A stretch of DNA of 64,000 bases from Sinonovacula constricta (lineage: Eukaryota; Mollusca; Bivalvia; Cardiida; Solecurtidae), in the NCBI GenBank assembly GCA_007844125.1, contig CM017564.1:21189004-21253003 (forward strand), written 5' to 3'. Shown here one piece after another: positions 36,685-47,899 of the stretch (the stretch's first letter is position 1; each line of letters opens with the position of its first letter). A program made the translations under genes and the position numbers. Below the pieces are notes generated by a model. The model was given only the letters and a program-made list of their open reading frames with translations. It was not told the origin of the DNA and made no database searches.

Positions 36685-39600
36685 ATGTCTGAGAAACTAA
36701 ATATTTACTGTATGAATGCCCAAGGTCTTAGAGAAAAAAATAAACGTAAAGATGTCTTCAATTACCTCAAGAACAAAAACGGAAATATCTATTTCATACA
36801 AGATACACACTTTACTAACGATGATTTAAAGCAAGTATACCAAGAATTTGAATTCGATGTATATTTAAACAATGGCAGCAGCACGTCAAGAGGAGTTGTA
36901 ATTTTTATTGACAAAAAACTTGACTTTCAGCTTTTATCACAATTTTGTGACAAGGATGGCAACTTAATTATTCTCAGTTGTTTGATATTCAAGAGAAATA
37001 TAACTCTGGTTAATTTATTTGGGCCTAATCAAGACAAACCAGACTTTTACCAGGCACTCAAGATAAAATTAAAAGAATTTGATAATCCTTGCATAATAGC
37101 AGGAGATTTTAACTTAGTGCTTAATCCAGATATAGATTATTTTGATTACCTACATATAAACAACCCAAAGGCTAGAGATATCTTAATAGATATTATTATT
37201 AAATCGATTTAATAGATTGCTGGAGAGACATATATCAAGAAAAGAAACAATTTACATGGTTCAAAAAGAACTCTAATAAAAAGGCACGTCTAGACTTTTT
37301 CTTAATTACAAACTCCTTATTAGTGGATGTAAAGGCATGTCATATTTTACCAGGTTATAGGACGGATCACTCCTTAATAAAACTTAACATTGAATTCGGA
37401 AATTTTAAAAAAGGAAATTCATATTGGAAAATGAATAATTCATTACTTAAAGATCTAGCCTATGTAAAAATCATTAAAGAAACAATAGAAGAAGTCAAAT
37501 TACAATATGCCATTGAATGCATGACACAAAATAGATTAATAAATGATATTGACAATGAAAAATTGCAGCTCTCTATTGATGACCAACTCTTCTTTGAAAC
37601 ACTAATGTTTACCATTAGAGGTGCAACAATATCTTATGCTTCGAGAATTAAGAAAAAAAAACAGATGACAAAGAAAAAGAACTCATACGAGAAATAGAAT
37701 ACTTGGAAAAACAGCTTCTTACAAATCATACACTTTTGAACACTAAAAAAAATGAACTTCTTAAGTTAAGAGATCATAAAATGGAAGGTGTAAAAATTCG
37801 ATCCCGCGCTAAATGGATAGAAGAAGGAGAAAAAAATAGTAAATTCTTTTGTAATTTGGAGAATTATAACTTTGTGTCAAAATCAATGCAAAAATTAATA
37901 AATAGAAAGAATGAAATAATAGATAAACAGGAAGACATTATAGAAGAAGTCAGACAATATTACAAAAGTTTATACACCTATGTTGACACAAATGAGGTTA
38001 ATTTAAAAAATATACTGAAAAATAAAGACATTAAAACATTACACAATCAGGAAAAGCAATCCCTCGAAGGAAATTTAACATACAAAGAATGTCTGGAAAG
38101 CCTCAGAAACATGAAAAATAATAAAAGCCCAGGCCTATCTGGTTTTACGGTTGAATTTTTTAAGTTCTTCTGGTCTGATATTGGACATTTTCTTGTAAGG
38201 TCACTTAATTATGGGCTTAAAAAAGGTCAGCTCTCAGTATCACAAAGACAAGGGGTAATAACATGCATCCCGAAAGGAGATAAAGATAAATTGCTACTTA
38301 AAAACTGGCGACCAATATCACTTCTTAATGTTTCTTATAAAATTGCCTCTTCAGCAATAGCAAATAGGCTAAAAAAAGTTCTAAATGTGTTAATAAATGA
38401 AGATCAAACAGGATTTGTTCCAAATAGATATATTGGAGAGAATACCAGATTAGTCTATGACATTATGCATTTCACAGAACAAAAGAATATTCCTGGATTA
38501 CTTCTCCAGATAGACTTTGAAAAAGCCTTCGATTCAATTTCGTGGTCTTTTATAAATAAAACGCTTGAACTATTTAACTTTGGTACAGTTTTTACGAGTT
38601 GGATAAATTTATTTTACAAAAATATAGAATCTTGCATTCTTATAAATGGGCATTGTTCAGAATGGTTCTATTTGCAAAGGGGTTGCCGTCAAGGTGACCC
38701 AATATCCCCTTATATATTTATCCTTTGTGCAGAGGTGTTGGCTTCGCTTATACGTAAAAATGTAAATATAAAAGGCATCAAAATTGAAAATGTTGAATAC
38801 AAAATCTCACAGTATGCTGATGATACCACACTTATCCTGGATGGCACAGAAAAATCTCTTTTGTCAGCTATTAATATGTTAAATTTTATGCTAATATTTC
38901 TGGCCTCTACATAAATGCAGAAAAAACTAAAGCAGTTTGGATAGGCAGAAACAGAAATAATGTAAATAAAATTTTACCGAATCAAAACTTATGCTGGGAA
39001 AAGCAATTCACATTGCTTGGAATAACATTCACCACAGACCTTAAAAATATAACTTGTTTAAATTATACTAAAAAAGTTAATGAGATAAAATGTTTGCTAA
39101 AACAATGGTCAAAAAGAAACTTAACCCCATTAGGAAAGATAACAGCAATAAAAACTCTTGCACTTTCAAAGATTAACCACCTTATTTTATCATTACCAAA
39201 TCCCACAAAAGAAATAATAAATGATCTAAAAAATATACTGTTCAATTTTTTATGGGATGGAAAACCCGATAAAATAAAAAGAGAGATTGTCTGTAAGGAT
39301 TATGCAGAAGGAGGGTTAAGAATGGTAAACTTAGAGTATTTCATTAATGCCCTCAAAATATCTTGGATAAGGAAAATAATTCTTAATAACAAAAAATACA
39401 TGCAGATAATAAATACTGAAATACCAGATTTTAAATTTATGCTTATTGTAGGTGCAGAGTGTATACAGAAACAATCAAAGATTATTTCAAACCCATTTTG
39501 GAGAGACGTATACTCAGCATATAGTCTTTTCTTGGGAAAACTTGTTCCAAAAACCCAGAAAGAAGCAAAAAGTGTTTTCCTATTTGGCAATAAACATTTA

Positions 39601-40468
39601 AAGGTCGGTGGGAAACCTATATTTAATTATAATTTCATAAAAAAATATTTACGCTATAAATGATTTATTGAAGAATGATGGTACTTTTTTAACATTTACA
39701 GAATTTATTGGTTCTTATGAAAATATCACCAACTTCTTGGAGTATGCAGGTATAATTTCTTCAATTAAAGCATACTTAACTAAACTCACAATTCAGGACA
39801 TTGGTAAAAGATTAGAGGAACCTCTACTACCACTATCATTATCAATACTGCTTAAAATCAATAAAGGTTGTAGAGATATATATGACATTATGATTCATAG
39901 TGATGTTAAACCAACTTCAGTAGATAAATGGTGCTCTGAAACAGGTGGGGAAATAAATAATATACTAAAATTATTTCAATTGCCATACAAATGCCAGAAA
40001 GATACACACCTACAATGGTTCCAAACCAGAATTAATAATAGAATTTTAGGAACAAATGTGTTACTGTATAAGATGAAAATAAAAAATGACAACTTGTGTT
40101 CTTTGTGCCACAAACAAAAAGAAACAATCCTCCACTTGTTCTGTGATTGTGAGTTGGTAAAAACTTTTTGGAATGAGTTACAAACCCTTATAAACACTTA
40201 CTGCCCATCCATATCTTTAAACTTAGTGTGCCAAGATATAATTTTTGGAAACAGGTATTTTACTAATGTTCTTAATACAATAATAATGCTAGCTAAGTAC
40301 CACATTTTCAAAACAAAAGAAACAGTCAAACCTAGTATTGAATTGTTCAAAAAACAATTAATAAATCAATACAGAATTGACCAATACATTTCAAGGAAAA
40401 ATCTAAAACAAGACATTAATGACAAATACTGGAGCCCACTAATTAATTTAATAACACATATTAACTAA
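36685..40468 (+). pseudogene. L1/Tx1-type LINE ORF2 (endonuclease + reverse transcriptase), four frame breaks
   Basis: It starts at ATG 36685. The endonuclease (36685-37420) has NAQGLREKNKRKDV, IQDTH, IAGDFN and RTDHSLI. The reverse transcriptase has NWRPISLLNVSYKI (38305), QTGFVPNRYI, DFEKAFDSISW (38513), RGCRQGDPISPY (38682) and the catalytic YADD at 38813-38824. A C-terminal Cys-His motif (CSLCHKQKETILHLFCDC) is at 40096-40149. There is no RNase H. The reading runs in five clean blocks (36685-37212, 37323-37697, 37703-38914, 39013-39663, 39668-40468) joined by four one-base shifts. All are in runs: a T run at about 37201, the A9 run at 37652, a T run at 38883 and the A7 run at 39641. No nonsense substitution was seen between them. 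Either the copy has just begun to decay or these are homopolymer sequencing errors. Confidence 0.85.
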
Positions 40469-41661
40469 TTTCTAATTCACTAAGACTGACTAGACATGAG
40501 CATATATAACTTAAGTTACTAACTTATTTTATTTACATATGTTATTTAAAATGTTTATAGAAAGGACAAGTATAGAATAATATTTTTTTTTTTTTAAATC
40601 ACATTATTATACAAAAATAATATGCCAATCTGGATTTGTATAACTATATGTTTTTGTAATATTGGGTTAATAACTTTGTTAAGCCTAGTAGTGTGTATCT
40701 TTGTGCATGTAAATGTGTATCTATATGCTTGTGTGTATATATGTATAGGTATATATGTATGGGTATGTGTGTATATGTATACACTAAGCCTTAGGTATGT
40801 CCATTACAGAAAAGACATGCATTAAATATTGAATTTTCAATAACAATAAAAATAATCAACTATGTATGACACAACTTAATGTATTGTATAATTGAATTAA
40901 TCATTATTTCACGGTATTGTCCTTTCTATAAATGTTTGCAGTATTTTGCTCTGTTTATCGATTACTGCAATATTGATCTTGACTTAAATCAATCTTTATC
41001 AAAGTCTATTTTTTTTTTGTTTTGTTGACTAATTAAAGTGAATACATATATTTTTGTTAAGACTGTTTCGAAATACATGTACGCCATTATAGTAAAAGTT
41101 TAGTGTGCTTATGAGTCGGGAACAACAGAAACAAGGATACAATTCAATATATAGAGGTACAATTAAATGTATATTACAATTCTTTTTACACCGATAACTC
41201 CATTACAATCCGTAAATCCCAACAGTACAAGGAAAAAGATACATACGTAATTTTCTTTTACCTTTCTTCATTCCTACTATTATTTGTGTTAAGACAACAT
41301 TAACATATATAATAAACCCATAATACTATTCATTACCATAAATCAACCAATGCATGTACTCCATTTGTTTTTCAAACCGACTCAACATATAACTTTATTA
41401 TTGATATTTATGTCAAATCTTATATTTACTACATGTTGTAAAATTGAAACTGTATTTGTATGATCGAAACTCACAAATAAAAATTAAAAAAAAATAAATA
41501 AAAAAAACAAAAAAAAACACCAACGACATTTTCTACTTGATTATGTCAAGTTATGATAATATTGGTCATTGAACCACCTTAAGTCATAAGGCAACTTTGC
41601 CTGGACGAAACGACAAGTAAACAGATATAAACATATTTCAACGGAGAAAAAAAAATTTTTT
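40469..41661 (+). other. L1/Tx1-type LINE 3' region with two A-rich tails
   Basis: A 3' UTR of about 1 kb ends in an A-rich tract at 41484-41517 containing AATAAA-like words. About 130 bp of non-A-rich sequence follows, then a second short A run with T run at 41647-41664, directly before the right target-site copy. Two tails separated by unique sequence is the pattern of a 3' transduction. The bases of the second tail adjoining the duplication make its exact length uncertain. Confidence 0.6.
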
Positions 41662-41675
41662 TTTGACTATTTCAA
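41662..41675 (+). repeat. 14-bp target-site duplication, right copy
   Basis: TTTGACTATTTCAA, identical to 32989-33002. After it the I-like LINE continues directly. Confidence 0.85.
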
Positions 41676-41889
41676 CATTACAGAATACTGATGATAAAAT
41701 ATATTCATTCTCCAAAATTCTTTATAGCATAGCAGAAAAGTGTATACCTTAAACCACGAAAAAGTCAAAGCGTAAAAAACCTTGGTTTAATGATGAATGC
41801 AAAAAATCCATTAGAAAACGTAGAGCGGCACTTAAGAAATTTAATATTCGTCCTACTAGTGCTACTTTAAATAACGTACAAAAATTAAA
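41676..41889 (+). mobile_element. I-like LINE, continuation of the split copy
   Basis: This resumes the LINE interrupted at 33002. Translation shows the region with YSIAEKC and the RRALKKFNIRPTSAT stretch that precedes the reverse transcriptase, as at 49310 and 61660. It breaks near 41889 where gypsy sequence begins, so the same LINE was probably hit twice or truncated. Confidence 0.7.
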
Positions 41890-42339
41890 GGACTTTAATA
41901 TCAAAGGAAATTATATACCACTTGAAGATCACAAAATAATTGCGTCAATCATTAGATTAAAAGACACAAATATACTCAAACCAAGATCTGTCAAGTATTT
42001 AAAAGGACAAATAAAAAGAAACCCGCATTTAGCAAATAACAAAGAGTTCTGTATAGAGACAGTAGAAAGAGGTTATATGTTTGAAGAACAAAATTTAGAA
42101 TTACAACCATCACTTATGAAGTTAGAGTCAGACAGATTAGTACCAATCATGTTTACCAACTTTTCCACCAAAACTTTCAAATTACGCCGCGGATGCGTTC
42201 TAGCAAGATTATGTAGCATAAATGATTATTCGATTGAAACAAACAAACATCGACAGAGCTTTGGGTAAGCGATTAGCAGACTAATAAACTAAATTTATTT
42301 ATCTAGATTATCAACCCGAAAGAGAATTATAACGAAGTG

Positions 42340-42964
42340 AAAAAAGTTGATTTACAAACATCAATCTTTTTCAAAACACCCAAATAATGTAGGTTTAGTC
42401 CCAAATGTTGAAGTGCAAATCCCCACACGCGACGGCCATTCTCCTGCTAACAGATACTTTCGATTACCGTTCTCAGAGAGACCACATACTGACGAGAAGA
42501 TTAATTATTAAATCTGACGTAAACAAAGAGGGCAGTTCTCTGTATTCATCACCTGCTCCATTAATTAAAAAAAAACGTGACGGATCTGGAAGTTTGGTTA
42601 TTGATTTCCGTTAAATTAATAAATCAGTCATTACTAGCCCAAAACCATTGCCGCATATTGAGGAGGTGTTAAGTTGCCTAAATGGATCTAAATTTTATAG
42701 TACACTTAATTTAACACAAGTTTACTCAAAATTGCAGAAAAAAATCACTATAAAACATGTTTAGCACACACAACAATACATATGTTTACAAACGTTCACA
42801 AAGGTCTTAATTTGACTTCAGAAACAATGACAAGTATTATGGTAGGATCAGTTCAATTTGTATTCGTATATCTTGATGACTTGTTAATTATCTCAGAAAC
42901 AAACAAAGAACACATTTTGAACGTTTACAAATGTTTTTTGATAGATAAAAGGAAAATAACCTAA
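42340..42964 (+). pseudogene. gypsy reverse transcriptase, broken
   Basis: Recognisable parts are the start of the RT (PTRDGHSPANRYFRLPFSE), VIDFR, SPKPLPHIEEVLSCLNGSKFYSTLNL, and the catalytic YLDDLLI at about 42868. The catalytic aspartates are kept, but stops and frame changes, and a deletion between the fingers and the palm, make it inactive. The upstream connector (42077-42266) has no obvious active site. Confidence 0.65.
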
Positions 42965-43263
42965 AACTAAAACAAACAAAAAATGCCAATTGTTCAAAGA
43001 CACTGTTCAATACCTAGTCCATACCGTTTCAGCAGCAGAAATCAAACCTGATGAGAATAAAGTATAAGCTTTAAAAAATCAATACCAACCAATGTCAAGG
43101 GAGTAAGGTGATTTTTAGGACTCGCGGCTTACTACCAAAAAATCATTAAAATATCTGACATATAGCCTGCCCACTAACCAATCTAACGAAAAAACATAAT
43201 ACTTTAGAAGGAACCTCAGAATGTCAATCAAGTTTCGAAACTATTGTAGCAAAATTAGCAGAC

Positions 43264-43920
43264 ATGCCACTGTTACGTCACGCCGATTTAAGCAAGCCTT
43301 TTATCGTTGAAACTTATGCAAGCGATAGAGCTTATGCTGCAGTTTTAATTCAAAGCCCGACTGGCAAACTCGAAGACGAAGTACCTATCCAATTCATGGC
43401 CAGAAAATCTTTAAGATCTCAATTAAAACAACCAACAATTGTTAAAGAAGCAATTTATCAAGATCAAGCTATCCAGAAATTTCGCTGTTTTCCTTATGGA
43501 TCACAATTTACAGTGAGAACAGATCATAAGCCATTAACTCATTTGCCGTCAACAACATTCACGAACAGAATAATTCAGCGAATTGCATTAAGATTCAGCG
43601 AATACGACCTGTCAATAGTACATATCTCAAGAACACAAAACGTAGTTGCAGATAGTTTATCATGCTTGCAGACAAATGACGAAATACCCAAAGATGAATC
43701 GGACACCGATGTATTAATTGCGCCAATAAACAAAGCAGATTTCGACATGTCACAATTAGCCCGCGCCCCGAACCGCGTAAATGATGACGATCGTGGATAC
43801 AATGAGATAGAACCGCCCGAAGTCATGCGAAATTATTGCATGGTCAGCGAGCCGTTAGCCGACCCTTTAATCAACAAATTGCTGGCACAGGTACCTCAAA
43901 ACACGGACATTTATCATTGA
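43264..43920 (+). pseudogene. gypsy RNase H and linker, 218 codons open
   Basis: This is the longest clean frame of the element. It shows the gypsy RNase H: FIVETYASDRAYAAVLIQ, where the first catalytic Asp (normally DAS) reads Tyr; then PIQFMARKSL; KFRCFPYGSQFTVRTDHKPLTHL with the final Asp kept; and IVHISRTQNVVADSLS. Acidic linker sequence leading to the integrase follows. Loss of the first Asp would abolish RNase H activity even though the frame is open. Confidence 0.7.
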
Positions 43921-44484
43921 AGATGACATCTTATATAACGTGTCCAACCCAGACAATGATTCCAAGTAACGTATGTATGTCCCATAAAAAATTAGAGACT
44001 CAGTTATCGAGGCTTATCATGAAACCTTCCACGCAGGAGTATAAAGAACATATGATGCTATAGCTAGAAAATATTACTGCTCCAAATTATGTATAGAAGT
44101 TAACAAAGTTATAGATCATTGCGTCAAATGTCAATCAGTTAATTTAAGACAAATAACAGCGCCATTGGAAGAAATGAAAATACCAAACATTCCAGGAACA
44201 ATGTGGAGCTCGAACATTACAGGTCCACTACCTACAACACATAGTGGAAATTCATATATATATTGACATGTACATGCCTTTTTAGTAATTATCCTGAGGT
44301 AATAGCCACCAAAGACACACCCAGCCAAAGCGCAATATAAGCATTTTATGAGCTTATATTTTCAGGTGGGGATCACCTATACAAATCACTACAGATAACG
44401 GGTCTTGCTACACTTCTTAAATGTTTGAAGAAACTATATCAGCTTTAAATATACACCACGTTAAAACTTCTCGAAAACTGAAAT
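43921..44484 (+). pseudogene. gypsy integrase, first part
   Basis: A broken frame shows the H2C2 zinc finger end (VIDHCVKCQSVN) at about 44112, then MWSSNITGPLPTTHSGNSYIYI with the first catalytic Asp region changed (SSNIT where a D is usual). ALNIHHVKTS follows, just before the L2/CR1 insertion. Stops are frequent. Confidence 0.6.
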
Positions 44485-45246
44485 GATCATGTGTGGAACT
44501 AAGTATCAGCTAGCAAAACTAAACATCTCAAGCGTTAGTGTTGGATGATGTGAAGTAAAGTGTGTTGATCATGTAAGAGACCTAGCTGTAAACATTGATA
44601 GTACTCTCTGTTTTGATGATAATCATATCAGACAAAAATGTGAGATCGCGTTTGCTCAGCTTAGAAATCTAAATGACATTCGCAAACATCTAAAAATAAA
44701 CAGAAATAATGGTACACGGGCTTATTCATTCACACATTGACTTTTGCAATTTTCATTATACTTATATCCCTGCCTGTCTGATCAATAAACTTAAGAAAGT
44801 TCAGAACCAAGCAGCAAGAGTTGTTACCAATGCTCCGCTGGCAAGAATTATGTTCAAAATTCTTGTTATTGTATTTCGAACTGTGCAGAGAACAGCCCCA
44901 TCTTACTTAAAGTGTTTGTTTAATCGTGTTCAGGGAAAATACAGACTAAGATCTTCCGATGACAATCAATTTGCTGTTTCACAATCAAGAACCAAAATCG
45001 CTCACAGATCAATAGCTGTAGTTGGGCCAAAATGGAGGAATGTCCTTTCTAAAGATCTCAAATGTATAAGAAACCAAACAACGGTCAGAAAGGAACTAAA
45101 AACTTATTTGTTTAGAATGTTCTGCAACTGAATAGATTAACTGTGTTGTGTGTAAGAAGACTTGTAATTAGCTCATGAACTCTGTGAAGCGCAATAGAAT
45201 ATTGTTAATACTTTTTGCGATATACAAATGTAATTGTATTTGTATT
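44485..45246 (+). mobile_element. L2/CR1-type LINE 3' end
   Basis: This is the C-terminal end of a reverse-transcriptase ORF plus a short 3' UTR. Motifs include KTEMIMCGTKYQLAKL, VDHVRDLAVNIDS, then HSHIDFCN at 44735, VQNQAARVV, and the C-terminal GPKWRNVLSKDLK and KELKTYLFRMF. A piece around the usual HWLPV motif is deleted. The 3' end has the small TGTATTTGTAT tail typical of this group. It lies inside the gypsy integrase: gypsy sequence ends at AACTTCTC and resumes at CTCATTACC, with TTCTC on both sides. It is 5' truncated, as usual for LINE insertions. Confidence 0.75.
44709..45131 (+). pseudogene. L2/CR1-type reverse transcriptase C-terminal frame
   Basis: 140 open codons ending at a stop at 45129. 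It contains HSHIDFCN, LKKVQNQAARVVTN, TAPSYLKCLFNRVQGKYRLRS and GPKWRNVL. It lacks the catalytic palm, which lies upstream of the truncation point, and has an internal in-frame deletion after VTNAPLAR. It cannot function alone. Confidence 0.7.
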
Positions 45247-46060
45247 TCTCATTACCACCCTTCTAGCAATAAAAGATCCAAACTCTACTTAAAAATCCCC
45301 TATCACCAAACTTATTGAGGACAATAAAACAAATTGGGATTTAGTTTTATAGCAAGCAGTAGCAGCAATTAGATGTCATAGTTCAAATATGAGTCCATAC
45401 TTTATAATACATGGTAGAGACGTAATATTCCCAATTGACACTCTTTTAGGACATCAATTACCATATTTCGCTTAAAGTTGCTATCAAATTATGTTATCTA
45501 AAACCATCAAATATGTAAGCAAGCAAATTTAAATGTACATAAGGCCCAGAAACAAAGAATTGACAGAGCAAATAAGAACAGAAAACTAGTCAAAATATAT
45601 ATTAATGATCACGTTTACCTTTAAAACGTAACCAGAAGAAGTAAAAATCACAATCGTTGGCTGCCATATTTCGAAGTAGTTTACAAAATATCAGACACAC
45701 ATTTCACAGTGAAGAAGCAATTAGATAATCAAGAAGTTACCACACATATTGACCATTACGACTTGCAAATATTGAAAGCTGGGGTATACCAAAAATGCAG
45801 AACAGGGGCAAAGACCCGTTACGAAGTGTAGGTTTGTAGGACAACCTAACAAGTAGTGACAGTTTGACGGACGAACCCATATCATCTAGCAATGAGAGCG
45901 AAGATGATATAACATTGATAGAGCTAAAAGCTAGGTTAATAAATGCTCAATTCCAATCAGGACGAGCACAAGTAGAAAACACGTCACAAAACGAATTCAC
46001 ACATCAATCAGACAGCGAGACAATCGGGTCACTGTAATTGATGTCACATAGCGAAAAAGA
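45247..46060 (+). pseudogene. gypsy integrase end
   Basis: After the L2/CR1 insertion the gypsy integrase resumes: the SPYFIIHGRDVIFPIDTLLG motif at about 45390, then a basic stretch and YKISDTHFTVKKQ of the C-terminal domain at 45680. The acidic C-terminal tail is recognisable to about 46040. Stops occur throughout. Confidence 0.6.
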
Positions 46061-47899
46061 CATTTTATAGCGACAAAGGCAACTGCAGTACCCTTGAGGC
46101 TCTAACATTGTCAACAACATAAAAGCGAAAACTAAAAATGGTTAATTTGATTACACTTTAGACAGTTATTTGCATAACTAGGTTTTCTTTTACCTGAACA
46201 TTTTACTCTTTTCATGATTGCCAGCCGGATATTTCCCCTTGTATATATACAAAATGCTGAATAAGGAATACGTGTTTAATGTCGATAGAGCCCCGAACAC
46301 CGGCAATAATAAGGTCATTAAAGCATTTGATCACACCTACATATAATGTTGTAATATACATACAGACATACAGGACATCGCCAAGGGTACAACCATTCTA
46401 AATCATTTTGTTTTCGTACTTACACTGAAGGCATATACCTGTGACTCATACCTCTTAAATAAAATAAAATAAAGGTTTAAGAACGACAGCTCATAAATAT
46501 AAACTTGTACTTGATCCAATGTGCTATAGAAATTAAGCGAGAATAAAAGTAATCAGTAAAATTATCTTAACAAAAATTTCTATTATAAGATTTGAATAGG
46601 TATTCGCAATTAAGTACCTAACAGGCGCCCATTTTTGAACAATATAATAATAATGATGATGTTTGAGTTCACGGAAACATTTGACCTTTGCCAAATTATA
46701 ACGAATGTTGTATTAAGTCTGTTAGAGATTTATTAGTCAAAGCGAAAATACGCACATTTTGACATAAATTCTACTTGGATAGTGAAGACGAACGTACCGA
46801 ACAAGGGGATATAATTTACATTTCACAATGATGATCTATTGATTAAAGAGCCGAAAATTAAGAGTGAGAGAATATAAAAGTTAAGTAAAGCGAAATTAAC
46901 TTGTCAGAATTGAAAAAAGTAGATCTACCAAAATAAATAAAGTTATTTTTATGTAGAGATTTAATCCAATAATTATGTTGTAAATAGAGTGCGCGCGCGA
47001 GATTATACATGTATAGAACATTTGTTTAATTATACATCATATGTCATGCATTTTTAGTTGCAAATTATTAACTCCAACGAGTTATGTTTATTTTTATTTT
47101 AAGGAAATCAATACGAAGTCTATAAAATTGCGGATACAATACATTTGTACATATGATGTTTGTTTCTCTCTTATTGATATGTTTGATCGTTCAAGGATAA
47201 TGCACACTATACATAAAGAACACACGAAAAAAATACACAATACTGCTAATGGTTTACAAGCAATTAACAAATAATTAAATGGGGTCAATGGAAAAATAAT
47301 TAATAATGGTTTGAGACACTAAACCCAAAACATATGTAAAGCAATTGATATAAGCAACAAAGAAGACCGGTGCACAAAACCACTGTTGATTCCGAGCCTT
47401 ACAGTAAGACGTGCCGGCCATCCAGGACAGCGTCGACCGAGTAGATTGTATGGAATGCAGCGAAGTTTCGGCAAACAACCGTTTTCCACAAACAATTGCC
47501 GCAGGGTACAACAAACTGAGGTTACATGACAGTTATATGACAGTAACATATCAAAGTGATACCATTTTTGGGATGGGAATAATGAAACGTTATAACAACA
47601 AACAACAAACAAACAATTAACTACTACAACAGGAAAATTTCCAGAAATGCATTTGAACATTTGTAATTATCGAATCAAGTAAAACCATATATATGCAGTA
47701 AATACAATATCCATCCACTATTGCCGGGCAACATGAATCGTCATAGGCCAAACAACGACAAAGCGAATTCATTAGTTATGTTACAGCCAATGATCAAAAG
47801 ACGAACTTCAACAACCGAGGGGACGACACATCGCAGATTCTTACGTCACAAATAAACATCATCTGCCAACCACTTCACGCCGACACCCAACAGATTCAC
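46061..47899. other. No gene recognised; unassigned element-like pieces
   Basis: AT-rich DNA. The region 47380-47520 has higher GC than its surroundings and an opposite-strand frame of 113 codons, without a recognised motif. The 3' LTR of the gypsy element might lie in the first few hundred bases, but no partner was found to test this. Confidence 0.45.

Larger units (their letters stand above)
33003..41661 (+). mobile_element. L1/Tx1-type LINE, apparently full length (8659 bp)
   Basis: Structure: 5' UTR of about 730 bp; intact ORF1 (33737-34768); an unusually long inter-ORF region of 1.9 kb; ORF2 (36685-40468) with endonuclease, reverse transcriptase and a C-terminal Cys-His motif; and a 3' region of about 1.2 kb with two A-rich stretches (41484-41517 and about 41647-41655). 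It is bounded by a perfect 14-bp target-site duplication and sits inside an older I-like LINE. L1-group features are an ORF1 with coiled coil plus RRM-like and C-terminal domains, and an ORF2 lacking RNase H. The good state of ORF1 and the exact duplication point to a fairly recent insertion compared with everything around it. Confidence 0.88.
41890..46060 (+). mobile_element. Ty3/gypsy retrotransposon relic, split by an L2/CR1 LINE
   Basis: The order of pieces is protease-RT connector, reverse transcriptase, RNase H, integrase, which is diagnostic of Ty3/gypsy. All are on the plus strand. An L2/CR1-type LINE 3' end (44485-45246) splits the integrase, with a possible 5-bp duplication (TTCTC). 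No LTR pair was recognised, so the ends are uncertain. Many stops are present, although RNase H keeps 218 open codons. Confidence 0.75.

Noticed and set aside
47275..47660. Minus-strand 113-codon frame as a host gene
   Set aside because: The region is somewhat GC-richer, but neither strand gives a recognisable domain, splice context or repeat match, so no function is claimed.
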